In this document: positions 9,274 to 16,977 of the stretch, piece after piece | How positions within the stretch are numbered: position 1 is the stretch's first letter | Layout: each line of letters starts with the position of its first letter | Assembly: GCF_014905555.1 (NCBI RefSeq) | Contig: NZ_BNGS01000003.1 | Location: 558,001 to 622,000 of the forward strand | Direction of reading: 5' to 3' | DNA from: Streptomyces sp. Y2F8-2 | Lineage (GTDB): Bacteria > Actinomycetota > Actinomycetes > Streptomycetales > Streptomycetaceae | DNA: 64,000 nt | Program-made: the position numbers and the translations under genes | The notes under the pieces: generated by a model | Databases searched by the model: none | What the model was told of the DNA's origin: nothing | What the model saw: only the letters and a program-made list of their open reading frames with translations

Positions 9274-10056
9274 TCAGCCGCTGCGGCCTGCCTGCCCGGG
9301 TTTCTTGTCGGCGGACCTGCCGTTCGGCGTACCGCTGGGCTTGCCCGCGTCGCCGGTCCGCTCCTGTGACAACTGGTCGGCACAGTAGGCAGCGACGTCG
9401 TCCTCTCCGCCGGCGGCTGCGAGGAACCGCTGCCAGGCCGTCGAGTCCAGCGCCTTGCCCCGGCCCTTCACCGACGCGTACGCGCGGCAGTGGGCCTGGA
9501 TGTCCTTGGCCGTGAGCGGACGGTCCTGCGGGGACGGGGTGGCGGACAGGGTGGGCTCGGCCGCCTCCGGCGCCGTCCTGGAGGGCTGCGCAGCCGTCGG
9601 CGACGGACGCCGCTGCCCAGGGACGTCCCGCGGGCTCACGGCGGAGTCGGGCGAGCCGATCGCCGCGATGGCGACACCGCCCACGGCGAAGGTGGCGACG
9701 AAGAGCGCGACGGTGGCTTTCACCGAGCGCCCGGCAGGGCTGCGCCGCGCACTCCAGTCGTCCCGCCTCCGGGTCCGCGCCTCCTTGTGCACCCCTGCGT
9801 CGCGCGCGGCGCGGAAGGCGGCCATCGCTCGCCGCTCGGCGGTCGTATCAAGGGCGTCGGCGCGCAACGCGTGACCGAGCGCCGCTTCCAGGTCCGTGAG
9901 ACCGGCCGCGCTGTCCGCGTGGGTCACTGGGCGGTCCGCGCCGGCGCGTCGACGGGCGAATGCTCCGCCGTCGCTGTGTCGGTCGCCCATGCCTGTGTCC
10001 GTCCTTGCGTGATCGTTGCTCGTTCGTTGTACGTGTCTGGCGCCGTTGCTGCTCAT
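9274..10056 (-). CDS. One-pass membrane protein, probable anti-sigma-like partner of the adjacent ECF factor
   Basis: 260 residues. An N-terminal cytoplasmic, Arg/Ala-rich helical region (around LTDLEAALGHALRADAL) comes first. One transmembrane helix (ATVALFVATFAVGGVAIAAI) follows at about residue 120, then a Pro/Ser/Thr-rich extracytoplasmic linker and a small C-terminal helical domain with two cysteines (AHCRAYASV and AAYCADQ). It lacks a recognisable zinc-binding ZAS motif. It starts 41 bases after the sigma gene with a GAGG ribosome-binding site, so co-transcription is likely. An anti-sigma or sensor role is inferred from position and topology only. Confidence 0.6.
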   Translation of the reverse strand: MSSNGARHVQRTSNDHARTDTGMGDRHSDGGAFARRRAGADRPVTHADSAAGLTDLEAALGHALRADALDTTAERRAMAAFRAARDAGVHKEARTRRRDDWSARRSPAGRSVKATVALFVATFAVGGVAIAAIGSPDSAVSPRDVPGQRRPSPTAAQPSRTAPEAAEPTLSATPSPQDRPLTAKDIQAHCRAYASVKGRGKALDSTAWQRFLAAAGGEDDVAAYCADQLSQERTGDAGKPSGTPNGRSADKKPGQAGRSG

Positions 10057-10097
10057 TTCGACTGCCTCAGCGTATGGACGGCTGTCCCTGTCACAGC

Positions 10098-10670
10098 TCA
10101 GGCGCCGAGTTGGCGGGCCAGCCGTTTCAGCCCGCGGTGCGCGGCGGTGCGGACCGCGCCGGGCCGCTTGCCGAGGACACGTGCGGCGGCCGGCCCGTCG
10201 AGGCCGACGACGACGCGCAGCAGCACCGCCTCGGCCTGATCACGGGGCAGGCTGCGCACCAGTTCCAGTGCGCGCTCGGTCGAGAGAGCCTCCAGCGCCT
10301 GGTCATGGGCACTGTCCGGCCCCGGCAGCTCCATGAGGTCCAGATCGAGCGCGGCAGGCACGGGGCGGCTACGACGGCGGCGCAGGTGGTCCAGGGCCCG
10401 GTGACGGGCGATGGTCGCGCTCCAGCCACGGAAGCCGGCGCCGTCGCCCTTGAACCGGCCCAGGTCGCGGGCGATCTCCAGCCAGGCTTCGGACGCCACG
10501 TCCTCGGCGTCGTCCTTGACGAGCCCGCGCAGGTAACCCAGCAGCCCGGGCTGCACGATCCGGTACACGACCGTGAAGGCGGCCTCGTCGCCGTCCTGAG
10601 CCCGCGCGACGGCGGCACCCAACTCCGCGTCCCGCGGCTGCCCGCCGCGGGGCTCGCCTTTCTGGCCCAC
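10098..10670 (-). CDS. ECF-type RNA polymerase sigma factor
   Basis: 190 residues from a GTG start. Region 2 is visible as AFTVVYRIVQPGLLGYLRG, DDAEDVASEAWLEIARDL and FRGWSATIARHRALDHLRRR. Region 4 runs from LVRSLPRDQAEAVLLRVVV to a helix-turn-helix, GKRPGAVRTAAHRGLKRLA. The Ala-rich linker is short, as in group IV sigma factors. The gene is divergent from the PGRP amidase gene across a 366-base region that contains 11-base tandem repeats and a Crp-type site. Its target genes are unknown; autoregulation and control of the divergent cell-wall gene are plausible. The start is uncertain because the upstream frame remains open. Confidence 0.85.
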   Translation of the reverse strand: MGQKGEPRGGQPRDAELGAAVARAQDGDEAAFTVVYRIVQPGLLGYLRGLVKDDAEDVASEAWLEIARDLGRFKGDGAGFRGWSATIARHRALDHLRRRRSRPVPAALDLDLMELPGPDSAHDQALEALSTERALELVRSLPRDQAEAVLLRVVVGLDGPAAARVLGKRPGAVRTAAHRGLKRLARQLGA

Positions 10671-10798
10671 AACCTGTCCCAGTCCGCCCGTTCGTCGAGC
10701 CCGCGGCGGTGGACCCCCGTCGCGGTGCCGCGAGTCGCTGCTGCCCGCCCCTACATGATCATCAGCGCCGGGCCGCACAGGAATGTCACAGCGGCCCG

Positions 10799-10831
10799 GA
10801 CGCCATTCGAACGCCATTCGGATGCCATTCG
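10799..10831 (+). repeat. Three 11-base tandem repeats in the sigma/PGRP control region
   Basis: GACGCCATTCG, AACGCCATTCG and GATGCCATTCG follow each other without gaps. One helical turn per unit is typical of operators bound cooperatively by OmpR-type or similar regulators. The units do not fit the PHO-box TTCA core. Confidence 0.6.
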
Positions 10832-10889
10832 GACGACACCGATAGTTGGGACCGAGTGCGCCGACGACCCCAGGCGTGCGGCGAACGCA

Positions 10890-10903
10890 GTGATCCGCGT
10901 CAC
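10890..10903 (+). promoter_or_regulatory. Crp-type binding site upstream of the PGRP gene
   Basis: GTGATCCGCGTCAC fits GTG-N6-GNCAC, the motif reported for Streptomyces Crp, and is symmetric (AGTGA-N6-TCACT). Its centre lies about 140 bases before the PGRP start. Confidence 0.5.
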
Positions 10904-11036
10904 TCCGGCCTGTTTCCCTGTGATGTTCACCGGCCCGGCCGCGCTGGGGGGGTGGGTCACCCCTGTGACGGGTGTGCTCCCTCCGTGACTTTGTTCTGTG
11001 GCCCGCCCGTGTGGGCCCTCGAGGGGTGGATACGTC

Positions 11037-13358
11037 GTGAGTCGTCGTACGTCGCATGCGTACAGACCGCTGAGTCTCAAGCGTCGGGTGTGGCTGACGC
11101 TCGGTGCCGTGGTCCTGGGGGGCGGGGGCGTGGTGACCTATGCCGTCGCCAGCCCCTCCGACCATCAGGCGGCGGGCCGCGCCAAGCGGCCGGTGAAGGT
11201 CTACGACCTGACGCTGAAAGGCACCGACGCCGGCAGGCGGGAACTGCCGCGCACGGACACCGAGCAGTTTTCGATGGTCGGCGTCTCGTGGACGGGCGGA
11301 GCCAAGCGGCTCGACGGCACGGCGCAGGTGCGCACCCGCAGCCTCGAGACCGGCGAGTGGAGCGCCTGGCGCGACCTCGAAGTGAACGTCGACCCGCTGG
11401 AGAAGCCCGGCCCCCGTGTGCGCGGCGCCTCCGAACCCCTCTGGGTCGGCTCCTCCGACGGCGTCCAGGTACAGGTCGTCCGCAAGAACGGCACCACCGG
11501 CCCGCTGCCCAAGGGACTCGAGGTCAACCTGGTCGACCCGGGCGTGGTGACCGACGCCGAGACCAGGTCCTCCACCGGTGAGCCGGCCGCGTTCGTCGCC
11601 GAGACGAGTCCCGGTGCCACGCCCACCGACTCGACCGCACCGACCGACTCGACCACACCGACCGACTCGGCCACATCCACGGACTCCGCCGCACCCGGCG
11701 ACGGCACCACCACCCCGCCCGCGGACGGTCAGAGCACCCCGGCGCCGCCCGACACCGCGCCCACGGCCACCCCGACCGACTCGGTGTCCGCCTCACCCAC
11801 GACGAGCGCGTCGGCCACCACGCCGTCCGCACCGCCGTCCACCGTGCCCGAACCGCCGATCACCTCGCGCGCCGACTGGGGCGCCGACGAGTCGCTCAGC
11901 CCCGACCCGTCGCAGTACAACGCGGACGTCAAGGCCGTCTTCGTCCACCACACCGACGGGGCCAACGACTACTCCTGCGCCGACTCCGCGTCGATCGTGC
12001 GGGGCATCTACGCGTACCACACGCAGGTCAACCACTGGAACGACATCGGCTACAACTTCCTCGTCGACAAGTGCGGCACCCTCTTCGAGGGCCGCAAGGG
12101 CGGCGTCGGCCTGCCGGTGCTGGGCGCCCACACCTACGGCTGGAACCGGGAGTCCGCGGGCATCGCGGTGCTCGGTGAGTACACCTCCACCAGCGCCACC
12201 AACGCCGCGCTGGCCTCGATCGCCCGGGTGGCGGCCTGGAAGCTCGGCCAGTACGGCGCTGATCCCTCCGGGACCGTCCAGCTCACCTCGGGCGCGACCC
12301 AGACGAACTACTTCGGCACCAGCTTCACCGCGGGCGGCAAGTACACGTTCCAGCGGATCTCCGGCCACCGCGACGGCTACAACACCCAGTGCCCCGGCGG
12401 GTCCCTCTACAACCAGCTGCCGACCGTCCGCGCCTGGGCGTCCGGCCCGGTGCAGGGCCTGAAGGTCTCCTCGGTCGACGGCGCGGGCCTTTCCGGCTCG
12501 ACGTTCTACACCAAGGGCGCCGTCACGGTGCGCTGGACGGCCACCACGCCGGCCTCGCTCATCTCGAGCTTCAAGCTGCTCGTCGACGGCAAGACCGTGG
12601 CCACCGCCCCCGGCTCCGCCACCTCCGCCGGTGCCACCCTGCCCCTGGGCAGCCACACCGTCGCGGTACAGGCCGTCCACCAGTCCGGCAAGACCGCCAC
12701 CAGCGCTTCGGTGAACGTCGTGGCGGAGACGACGGCGCCGACCTTCACCACCACCCCGACGCTCTCCCTGCGCACCGGCGCCGTCAACACCGGGGCCGTC
12801 CCGGTCACCCTGGGCTGGAAGGCCGCCGACAACACCGCGCTCAGCTCGGTGAAGCTGCTGTCCCCGACCACGGCCACCTTCGGTCCGACCACCACCGGCT
12901 CCAGCCGCACCGCCGCGTCCGGCACGGCCACGACCTGGTCGATGCGTGCCTACGACTACGCCGGCAACTACCGCACGGTCTCCCCGGCGTACACCCCGGT
13001 GATCCTCCAGGAGAGCTCCGCCGCCAAGTCCGGCAGCTGGACCACCCGATCCTCCACCAGCTACCTCGGCGGCAAGTCCTACTCCAGCGGTTCCAAGGGC
13101 GCCAGCCTGACCTGGACCTTCACCGGCCGCTCCGCCGCCTGGGTGGTCTCCCGCGCCTCCAGCTCCGGCCAGGCCTACGTCTACGTCGACGGCACCAAGG
13201 TCGCCACGGTGGATCTGAAGTCCTCCACCACCCTCTACCGGCAGGCGATCTGGACCAAGACGTGGGCCGGCAGCGCCCAGCACACCGTCAAGATCGTGGT
13301 GGTCGGCACCAGCGGCCGTCCCACCGTCACCACCGACGGCCTGGTCTACATCAAGTGA
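11037..13358 (+). CDS. Secreted PGRP-domain N-acetylmuramoyl-L-alanine amidase
   Basis: 773 residues from a GTG with GAGGGG upstream. A basic N-terminus and hydrophobic segment (VWLTLGAVVLGGGGVVTYAVA) form a signal peptide or anchor. A beta-rich domain of ~150 residues comes next, then a Thr/Pro/Ser linker containing repeats of the kind TDSTAPTDSTTPTDSA. The amidase_2/PGRP domain lies at ~275-475, with the zinc ligands in FVHHTDGAND and in GHRDGYNTQCPGG. Two to three Ig-like or jelly-roll C-terminal domains follow. The family cleaves the lactyl-amide bond of peptidoglycan or binds it. A Crp-type site and 11-base repeats lie upstream, and a strong hairpin follows the stop. Confidence 0.92.
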   Translation: MSRRTSHAYRPLSLKRRVWLTLGAVVLGGGGVVTYAVASPSDHQAAGRAKRPVKVYDLTLKGTDAGRRELPRTDTEQFSMVGVSWTGGAKRLDGTAQVRTRSLETGEWSAWRDLEVNVDPLEKPGPRVRGASEPLWVGSSDGVQVQVVRKNGTTGPLPKGLEVNLVDPGVVTDAETRSSTGEPAAFVAETSPGATPTDSTAPTDSTTPTDSATSTDSAAPGDGTTTPPADGQSTPAPPDTAPTATPTDSVSASPTTSASATTPSAPPSTVPEPPITSRADWGADESLSPDPSQYNADVKAVFVHHTDGANDYSCADSASIVRGIYAYHTQVNHWNDIGYNFLVDKCGTLFEGRKGGVGLPVLGAHTYGWNRESAGIAVLGEYTSTSATNAALASIARVAAWKLGQYGADPSGTVQLTSGATQTNYFGTSFTAGGKYTFQRISGHRDGYNTQCPGGSLYNQLPTVRAWASGPVQGLKVSSVDGAGLSGSTFYTKGAVTVRWTATTPASLISSFKLLVDGKTVATAPGSATSAGATLPLGSHTVAVQAVHQSGKTATSASVNVVAETTAPTFTTTPTLSLRTGAVNTGAVPVTLGWKAADNTALSSVKLLSPTTATFGPTTTGSSRTAASGTATTWSMRAYDYAGNYRTVSPAYTPVILQESSAAKSGSWTTRSSTSYLGGKSYSSGSKGASLTWTFTGRSAAWVVSRASSSGQAYVYVDGTKVATVDLKSSTTLYRQAIWTKTWAGSAQHTVKIVVVGTSGRPTVTTDGLVYIK

Positions 13359-13390
13359 CCCCCGACGCCGCCGACATGGCGGCGTGCCGT

Positions 13391-13426
13391 CCGACCGGCG
13401 CATGCGGTCCCGCATGCGCCGGTCGG
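13391..13426. terminator. Strong bidirectional terminator between the PGRP gene and recQ
   Basis: Perfect 16-base stem (CCGACCGGCGCATGCG with its complement) and a GTCC loop, placed between convergent genes. A smaller hairpin (GCCGCC...GGCGGC) lies at about 13368-13383. Confidence 0.85.
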
Positions 13427-13467
13427 CGTGTGGGGACCGCGGCATGACGTCGGGTGCGCCCGCGTGG

Positions 13468-15189
13468 TCAGCCGGCCGACCTGTGCTCGCCCGGCCGGCG
13501 CACCACCGTCAGCAGGTCGTCGTGCTCGGCCACCGCCTCCAGGGACAGGGTGCGGTAACCGGCCTGGTCGAACAGCACGGTGATGCGGTCCTGGTCCTGG
13601 CTGAGCACCGTGCCGTCGCCCCACTGCTCATGGCGCACCTCGGTCCCGACGGGGAACGACTTCGCAGCGGGGTGGGCGCAGGCCCGAGTGTCCGCTCCGC
13701 CATCGGTTCCCTCGGCGGCTTCCTCGTCGCACATGTCGCAGTTCCCGCACGGCGCCTCGAAGGCTTCTCCGAAGTAGCCGAGCAGGAAGTGCCGCCGGCA
13801 GCCGGTCGTCTCGGCGTACGCGCGGGCCATGTCGACGCGGGACCGGTCGGTCCGGCGGTGTGCCTCGGCCGTCTGCCGCGCCTGCTCGGCAGCCCGGCCG
13901 GCCGGAACCCCGGGGGTCGGGCGGACCTCGCCGTCCTGCCCCGTGGTGACGGCGCCCGCTTCCTCCAGCAGGTTCACCGCCGCGGTGACCCGGTTGCGGG
14001 ACAGTCCCGTGGCCTCGCGCAGCCGGTCGGGGTCCGCCGGGTCCGCGCGGTGGTCGTGGACGGCCCGGGCCACCTCCGACAGGGAGTTCCGACCGGGGCT
14101 GCGGCCGGCGAAGTAGTTCTGCATGCCCGTGTCCTCGGTCCGGTAGTGCAGTACGGCGAGGGCTGGGCGGCCGTCCCTGCCGCAGCGGCCGATCTCCTGG
14201 TAGTAGGCGTCCAGCGAGCCCGGCAGCGAGGCGTGCAGGACGAACCGTACGTCCTCCTTGTCGATGCCCATGCCGAACGCGGAGGTCGCCGCCACGACGT
14301 CCGCCTCGCCGCTGAGGAAGGCGTCGTGGACGCGGGCGCGCTCGGCGGCGCGCAGGCCGGCGTGGTAGGCCTCGGCGGACAGTCCCAGGGCCGCCAGTTC
14401 CGCGGCGTAGTACTCGCTGTCCTTGCGGGTCGCGGCATAGACGATGCCCGGCTTCGGCTCGGCGGCGGCCCGCTCGACCACGGCCCGGCGGCGGTCGTCC
14501 TCGTCCAGGAAGCGGCGGACCTCCAGCCGGATGTTCGGCCGGTCGAATCCGGCCACCATCAGCCGCGGCCGGCGCATGCCGAGCCGCTCGGCGATCTCCT
14601 TGCGCACCGGGGGCGCGGCGGTCGCGGTCAGGGCCAGGACCGGGGGTCCGCCCACACGTCGTACCGCGTGCTCCAGACGCAGGTAGTCGGGACGGAAGTC
14701 GTGGCCCCAGGTGGAGACGCACTGGGCCTCGTCCACCACGAACAGACCGGGGCGCGCCTCGGCGAGCCTGTCCACGACATCGTCCTTGGCCAACTGCTCC
14801 GGCGACAGGTACAGCAGACGGGCGTCGCCGTGGCACACCGCCTTCCAGGCGGCCTCCGTATCCGCAGCGCCCAGGTCGGAGTTGACCGCGACGGCACCGG
14901 GTGCGCCCTCGCCGTCCGGCAGGCCGGCGATCTGGTCCATCTGGAGGGCCAGCAACGGCGACACCACCACGACCGGAGCGGACACCATCAGGGCGGTGAC
15001 CTGGTAGATGGCCGACTTGCCGGACCCGGTCGGCATGACGACGAGGGTGTCCTCGCCGTCCAGCACCCACTCCATGGCCGTGAGCTGCTCGGGCAGAAGC
15101 CGCTCCCAGCCGAACACGTCGGCGGCGATGGCGCGCAGACGCGCGGCCCGGTCCCGCCGCCCTGACGGCGGCCGCCCCTTCCGTGCCAC
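13468..15189 (-). CDS. recQ: RecQ-family ATP-dependent DNA helicase
   Basis: 573 residues from a GTG preceded by GGAG at a good distance. Superfamily 2 motifs in order are motif 0 (FGWERLLPEQLTAMEWVL), Walker A (MPTGSGKSAIYQ), motif Ia (VVSPLLALQMDQ), Walker B (VVDEAQCVSTWGHDFRPDY), motif III (LALTATAAP), motif IV (GIVYAATRK), motif V (ATSAFGMGIDKEDVRFVLH) and motif VI (YQEIGRCGRDG). A four-cysteine zinc region (CRRHFLLGYFGE, then CGNCDMC) follows. The C-terminus is not a clear HRDC domain. Motif II reads DEAQ rather than DEAH. It unwinds recombination intermediates 3' to 5' by family. It stands alone between two terminators. Confidence 0.92.
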   Translation of the reverse strand: MARKGRPPSGRRDRAARLRAIAADVFGWERLLPEQLTAMEWVLDGEDTLVVMPTGSGKSAIYQVTALMVSAPVVVVSPLLALQMDQIAGLPDGEGAPGAVAVNSDLGAADTEAAWKAVCHGDARLLYLSPEQLAKDDVVDRLAEARPGLFVVDEAQCVSTWGHDFRPDYLRLEHAVRRVGGPPVLALTATAAPPVRKEIAERLGMRRPRLMVAGFDRPNIRLEVRRFLDEDDRRRAVVERAAAEPKPGIVYAATRKDSEYYAAELAALGLSAEAYHAGLRAAERARVHDAFLSGEADVVAATSAFGMGIDKEDVRFVLHASLPGSLDAYYQEIGRCGRDGRPALAVLHYRTEDTGMQNYFAGRSPGRNSLSEVARAVHDHRADPADPDRLREATGLSRNRVTAAVNLLEEAGAVTTGQDGEVRPTPGVPAGRAAEQARQTAEAHRRTDRSRVDMARAYAETTGCRRHFLLGYFGEAFEAPCGNCDMCDEEAAEGTDGGADTRACAHPAAKSFPVGTEVRHEQWGDGTVLSQDQDRITVLFDQAGYRTLSLEAVAEHDDLLTVVRRPGEHRSAG

Positions 15190-15333
15190 GGCACGCTCCT
15201 TCGCTCGACGCGGACACGGGCAAGTCCCGCGACCGCGACGTCGGGCGAGTACCCCGGGGCCGGGCGCGTATCCGTCGCCGGTGACAGGGAGCGAGCAACC
15301 CACGCGGGGGTGACCCGTGGCCCGCGACGGGGA

Positions 15334-15366
15334 AAGGGGGCCGGTCCCTTCGGGAGCGGCCCCCTT
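15334..15366 (-). terminator. Terminator of the serine hydrolase gene
   Basis: Inverted repeat AAGGGGGCCG...CGGCCCCCTT with an inner TCCC-TTC-GGGA stem, just downstream of the stop at 15397 on the minus strand. The rest of 15190-15396 holds the recQ upstream region with no clear promoter. Confidence 0.75.
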
Positions 15367-15396
15367 GTTCTGCGGCTGTCAGTGCTTCTTCGGCCG

Positions 15397-16740
15397 TCAG
15401 CGCCTCGCGGCCGGCAGTGACCGCCAGTCGGCGGCATGCGCCGGGGCGAGGTCCACCCCGGCCGACCGCAGGGCCGGCGAACCGGTGGTGGAAGCGCACA
15501 GGGCCTTCGCCACGAACGTGTTGATGGCGTCGTCGATCGGGCTCGGGGTCACCGTGCCGTCCGGTCCGAGCTTGTCGTACTTCGACAGGTTGTAGGCGAG
15601 CGCCATCTGCCGGCGGCCGTCCGGGCTGGAGATCCCCCAAGTCTCGGCGCCGAACACCGCGCCGCTGTGGCCCCAGAACGTGCCGCATCCCCAGTCGAAC
15701 CGTATGAGGCCCAGACCGTAATGCCCCGTCACATTGCCCTGGTCGTCGGTCATCGGGACCGTCGTCTCCATCTCGGCCAGTTCGGCTGCGGGGAGCAGCC
15801 GGCCGGTGAGCAGCTGCCGGTAGAAACGGTCGAGATCCGCCATGGTGGAGACGACGGCGCCGGCGGTCCCGGCCCAGGACATGTCGTAGACGCTGTAGTC
15901 GCGCGGTGGGTCGATCAGTCCGTAGAAGGACTCGTACAGCTTCGGGTGCGGGCCGGTGATGCGCGGGCTGACGGGGAAGTACGTGTGCCGCAGACCAGCC
16001 CGGCGGATGACGTTGCGCGTGATGTACCGCTCGGGGTTCTCGCCGGTGAGCTTGCCGAGCAGCAGCCCCGCGATGATGTAGTTCGTGTTGGAGTACGACC
16101 ACTTCTCGCCGGGAGCGCCGGTCGGCGGAGCCTGCACTCCCATCCGGACCAGCTCCCGCGGGTCGATGTGCCGGAAGCGGTTCTCGTCCAGGCTGCTCGT
16201 GGACAGCGTCTGCAACGACGGGAAGGCGTAGAGGACGTAGTCCCCGATACCGCTGGTGTGGTTCAGCAGCATCCGCACGGTGATCCGGTCACCGCGCTGT
16301 CCGGGGACGAGGCCGGGGAGGTACCGGGAGACGGGCGCGTCCAGGTCGAGGCGGCCCGCGGCGACCTGCTGGAGCAGGGCGACGGCGGTCATCGCCTTGG
16401 AGATGCTGCCGATCCGCTGCTCCATGTCCGGCGTCACCGGACGGCCGGTGTCCCGGTCGGCGACACCGGCGGCACCGCGCCACATGGTGTCGCCGTCCCG
16501 CACGGCCGCGTAGGCGCCGTACATGCCGGCGGTGTGGATGGCCTCGAGAGCATCTGCCAGGGCCGCCCGGTCCGTGGCCGGCCGGTGGGCAGCGGCGGCG
16601 GGGGTGGCCGGGCGGCTGGCCGCCTGTGCCTGGGGGAGCGCGGCAGCCGAGGTGACAAGGGCCGCGGCACAGGCGAGGGCAACGGCCCATCCCCGTCTCG
16701 TCGGGGCCGGGCGTCGCTCGTTCCGGCGTGCTAAGTGCAT
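15397..16740 (-). CDS. Secreted serine hydrolase, class C beta-lactamase / D,D-carboxypeptidase family (TTA codon)
   Basis: 447 residues. An N-terminal basic stretch and hydrophobic core (GWAVALACAAALVTSAAALPQAQA) form a signal peptide. Catalytic elements are SISK (Ser112, Lys115), YSNTNY (Tyr216) and a later WGHSGAVFG replacing the KTG triad, a pattern seen in D-alanyl-D-alanine carboxypeptidases and esterases of the family. The start is an ATG after GGAGACGACC; codon 3 is TTA (16732-16734), so translation should need the bldA tRNA. It probably acts outside the membrane on peptidoglycan or a small ester or amide; the exact substrate is open. It is divergent from the SpoIIE gene. Confidence 0.87.
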   Translation of the reverse strand: MHLARRNERRPAPTRRGWAVALACAAALVTSAAALPQAQAASRPATPAAAAHRPATDRAALADALEAIHTAGMYGAYAAVRDGDTMWRGAAGVADRDTGRPVTPDMEQRIGSISKAMTAVALLQQVAAGRLDLDAPVSRYLPGLVPGQRGDRITVRMLLNHTSGIGDYVLYAFPSLQTLSTSSLDENRFRHIDPRELVRMGVQAPPTGAPGEKWSYSNTNYIIAGLLLGKLTGENPERYITRNVIRRAGLRHTYFPVSPRITGPHPKLYESFYGLIDPPRDYSVYDMSWAGTAGAVVSTMADLDRFYRQLLTGRLLPAAELAEMETTVPMTDDQGNVTGHYGLGLIRFDWGCGTFWGHSGAVFGAETWGISSPDGRRQMALAYNLSKYDKLGPDGTVTPSPIDDAINTFVAKALCASTTGSPALRSAGVDLAPAHAADWRSLPAARR

Positions 16741-16977
16741 GGTCGTCTCCACAGCCTCTCTGCGTGCGGGAACCGGGAAAGATCCTGACGGTGATCTTCG
16801 CCGGGGCGGTGGTGAGAGGCATCGTGCACGCGGAGGAGCGGGGGTACTACCGGCGGACGAGCGGATTTCGGTCAGGCGGTTCCGACCGGGCGACGGCAAG
16901 GGCGGGGGCGGGTCTCAGCACGGCACCCAGGACCTTTGCGTGTGCGCGTTCCATCCCGTAAACGATAGAAAGGGGAT

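Larger units (their letters stand above)
10671..11036. promoter_or_regulatory. Divergent control region between the ECF sigma and PGRP genes
   Basis: 366 bases without a gene. They hold three 11-base tandem repeats (10799-10831), a Crp-type palindrome (10890-10903) and a second small palindrome GTCAC-CCCT-GTGAC (10956-10969). GAGGGG near 11021 serves as the PGRP ribosome-binding site. Confidence 0.55.

Noticed and set aside
10799..10831. PHO box for PhoP
   Set aside because: The 11-base periodicity fits, but the units lack the conserved TTCA core of Streptomyces PHO boxes.
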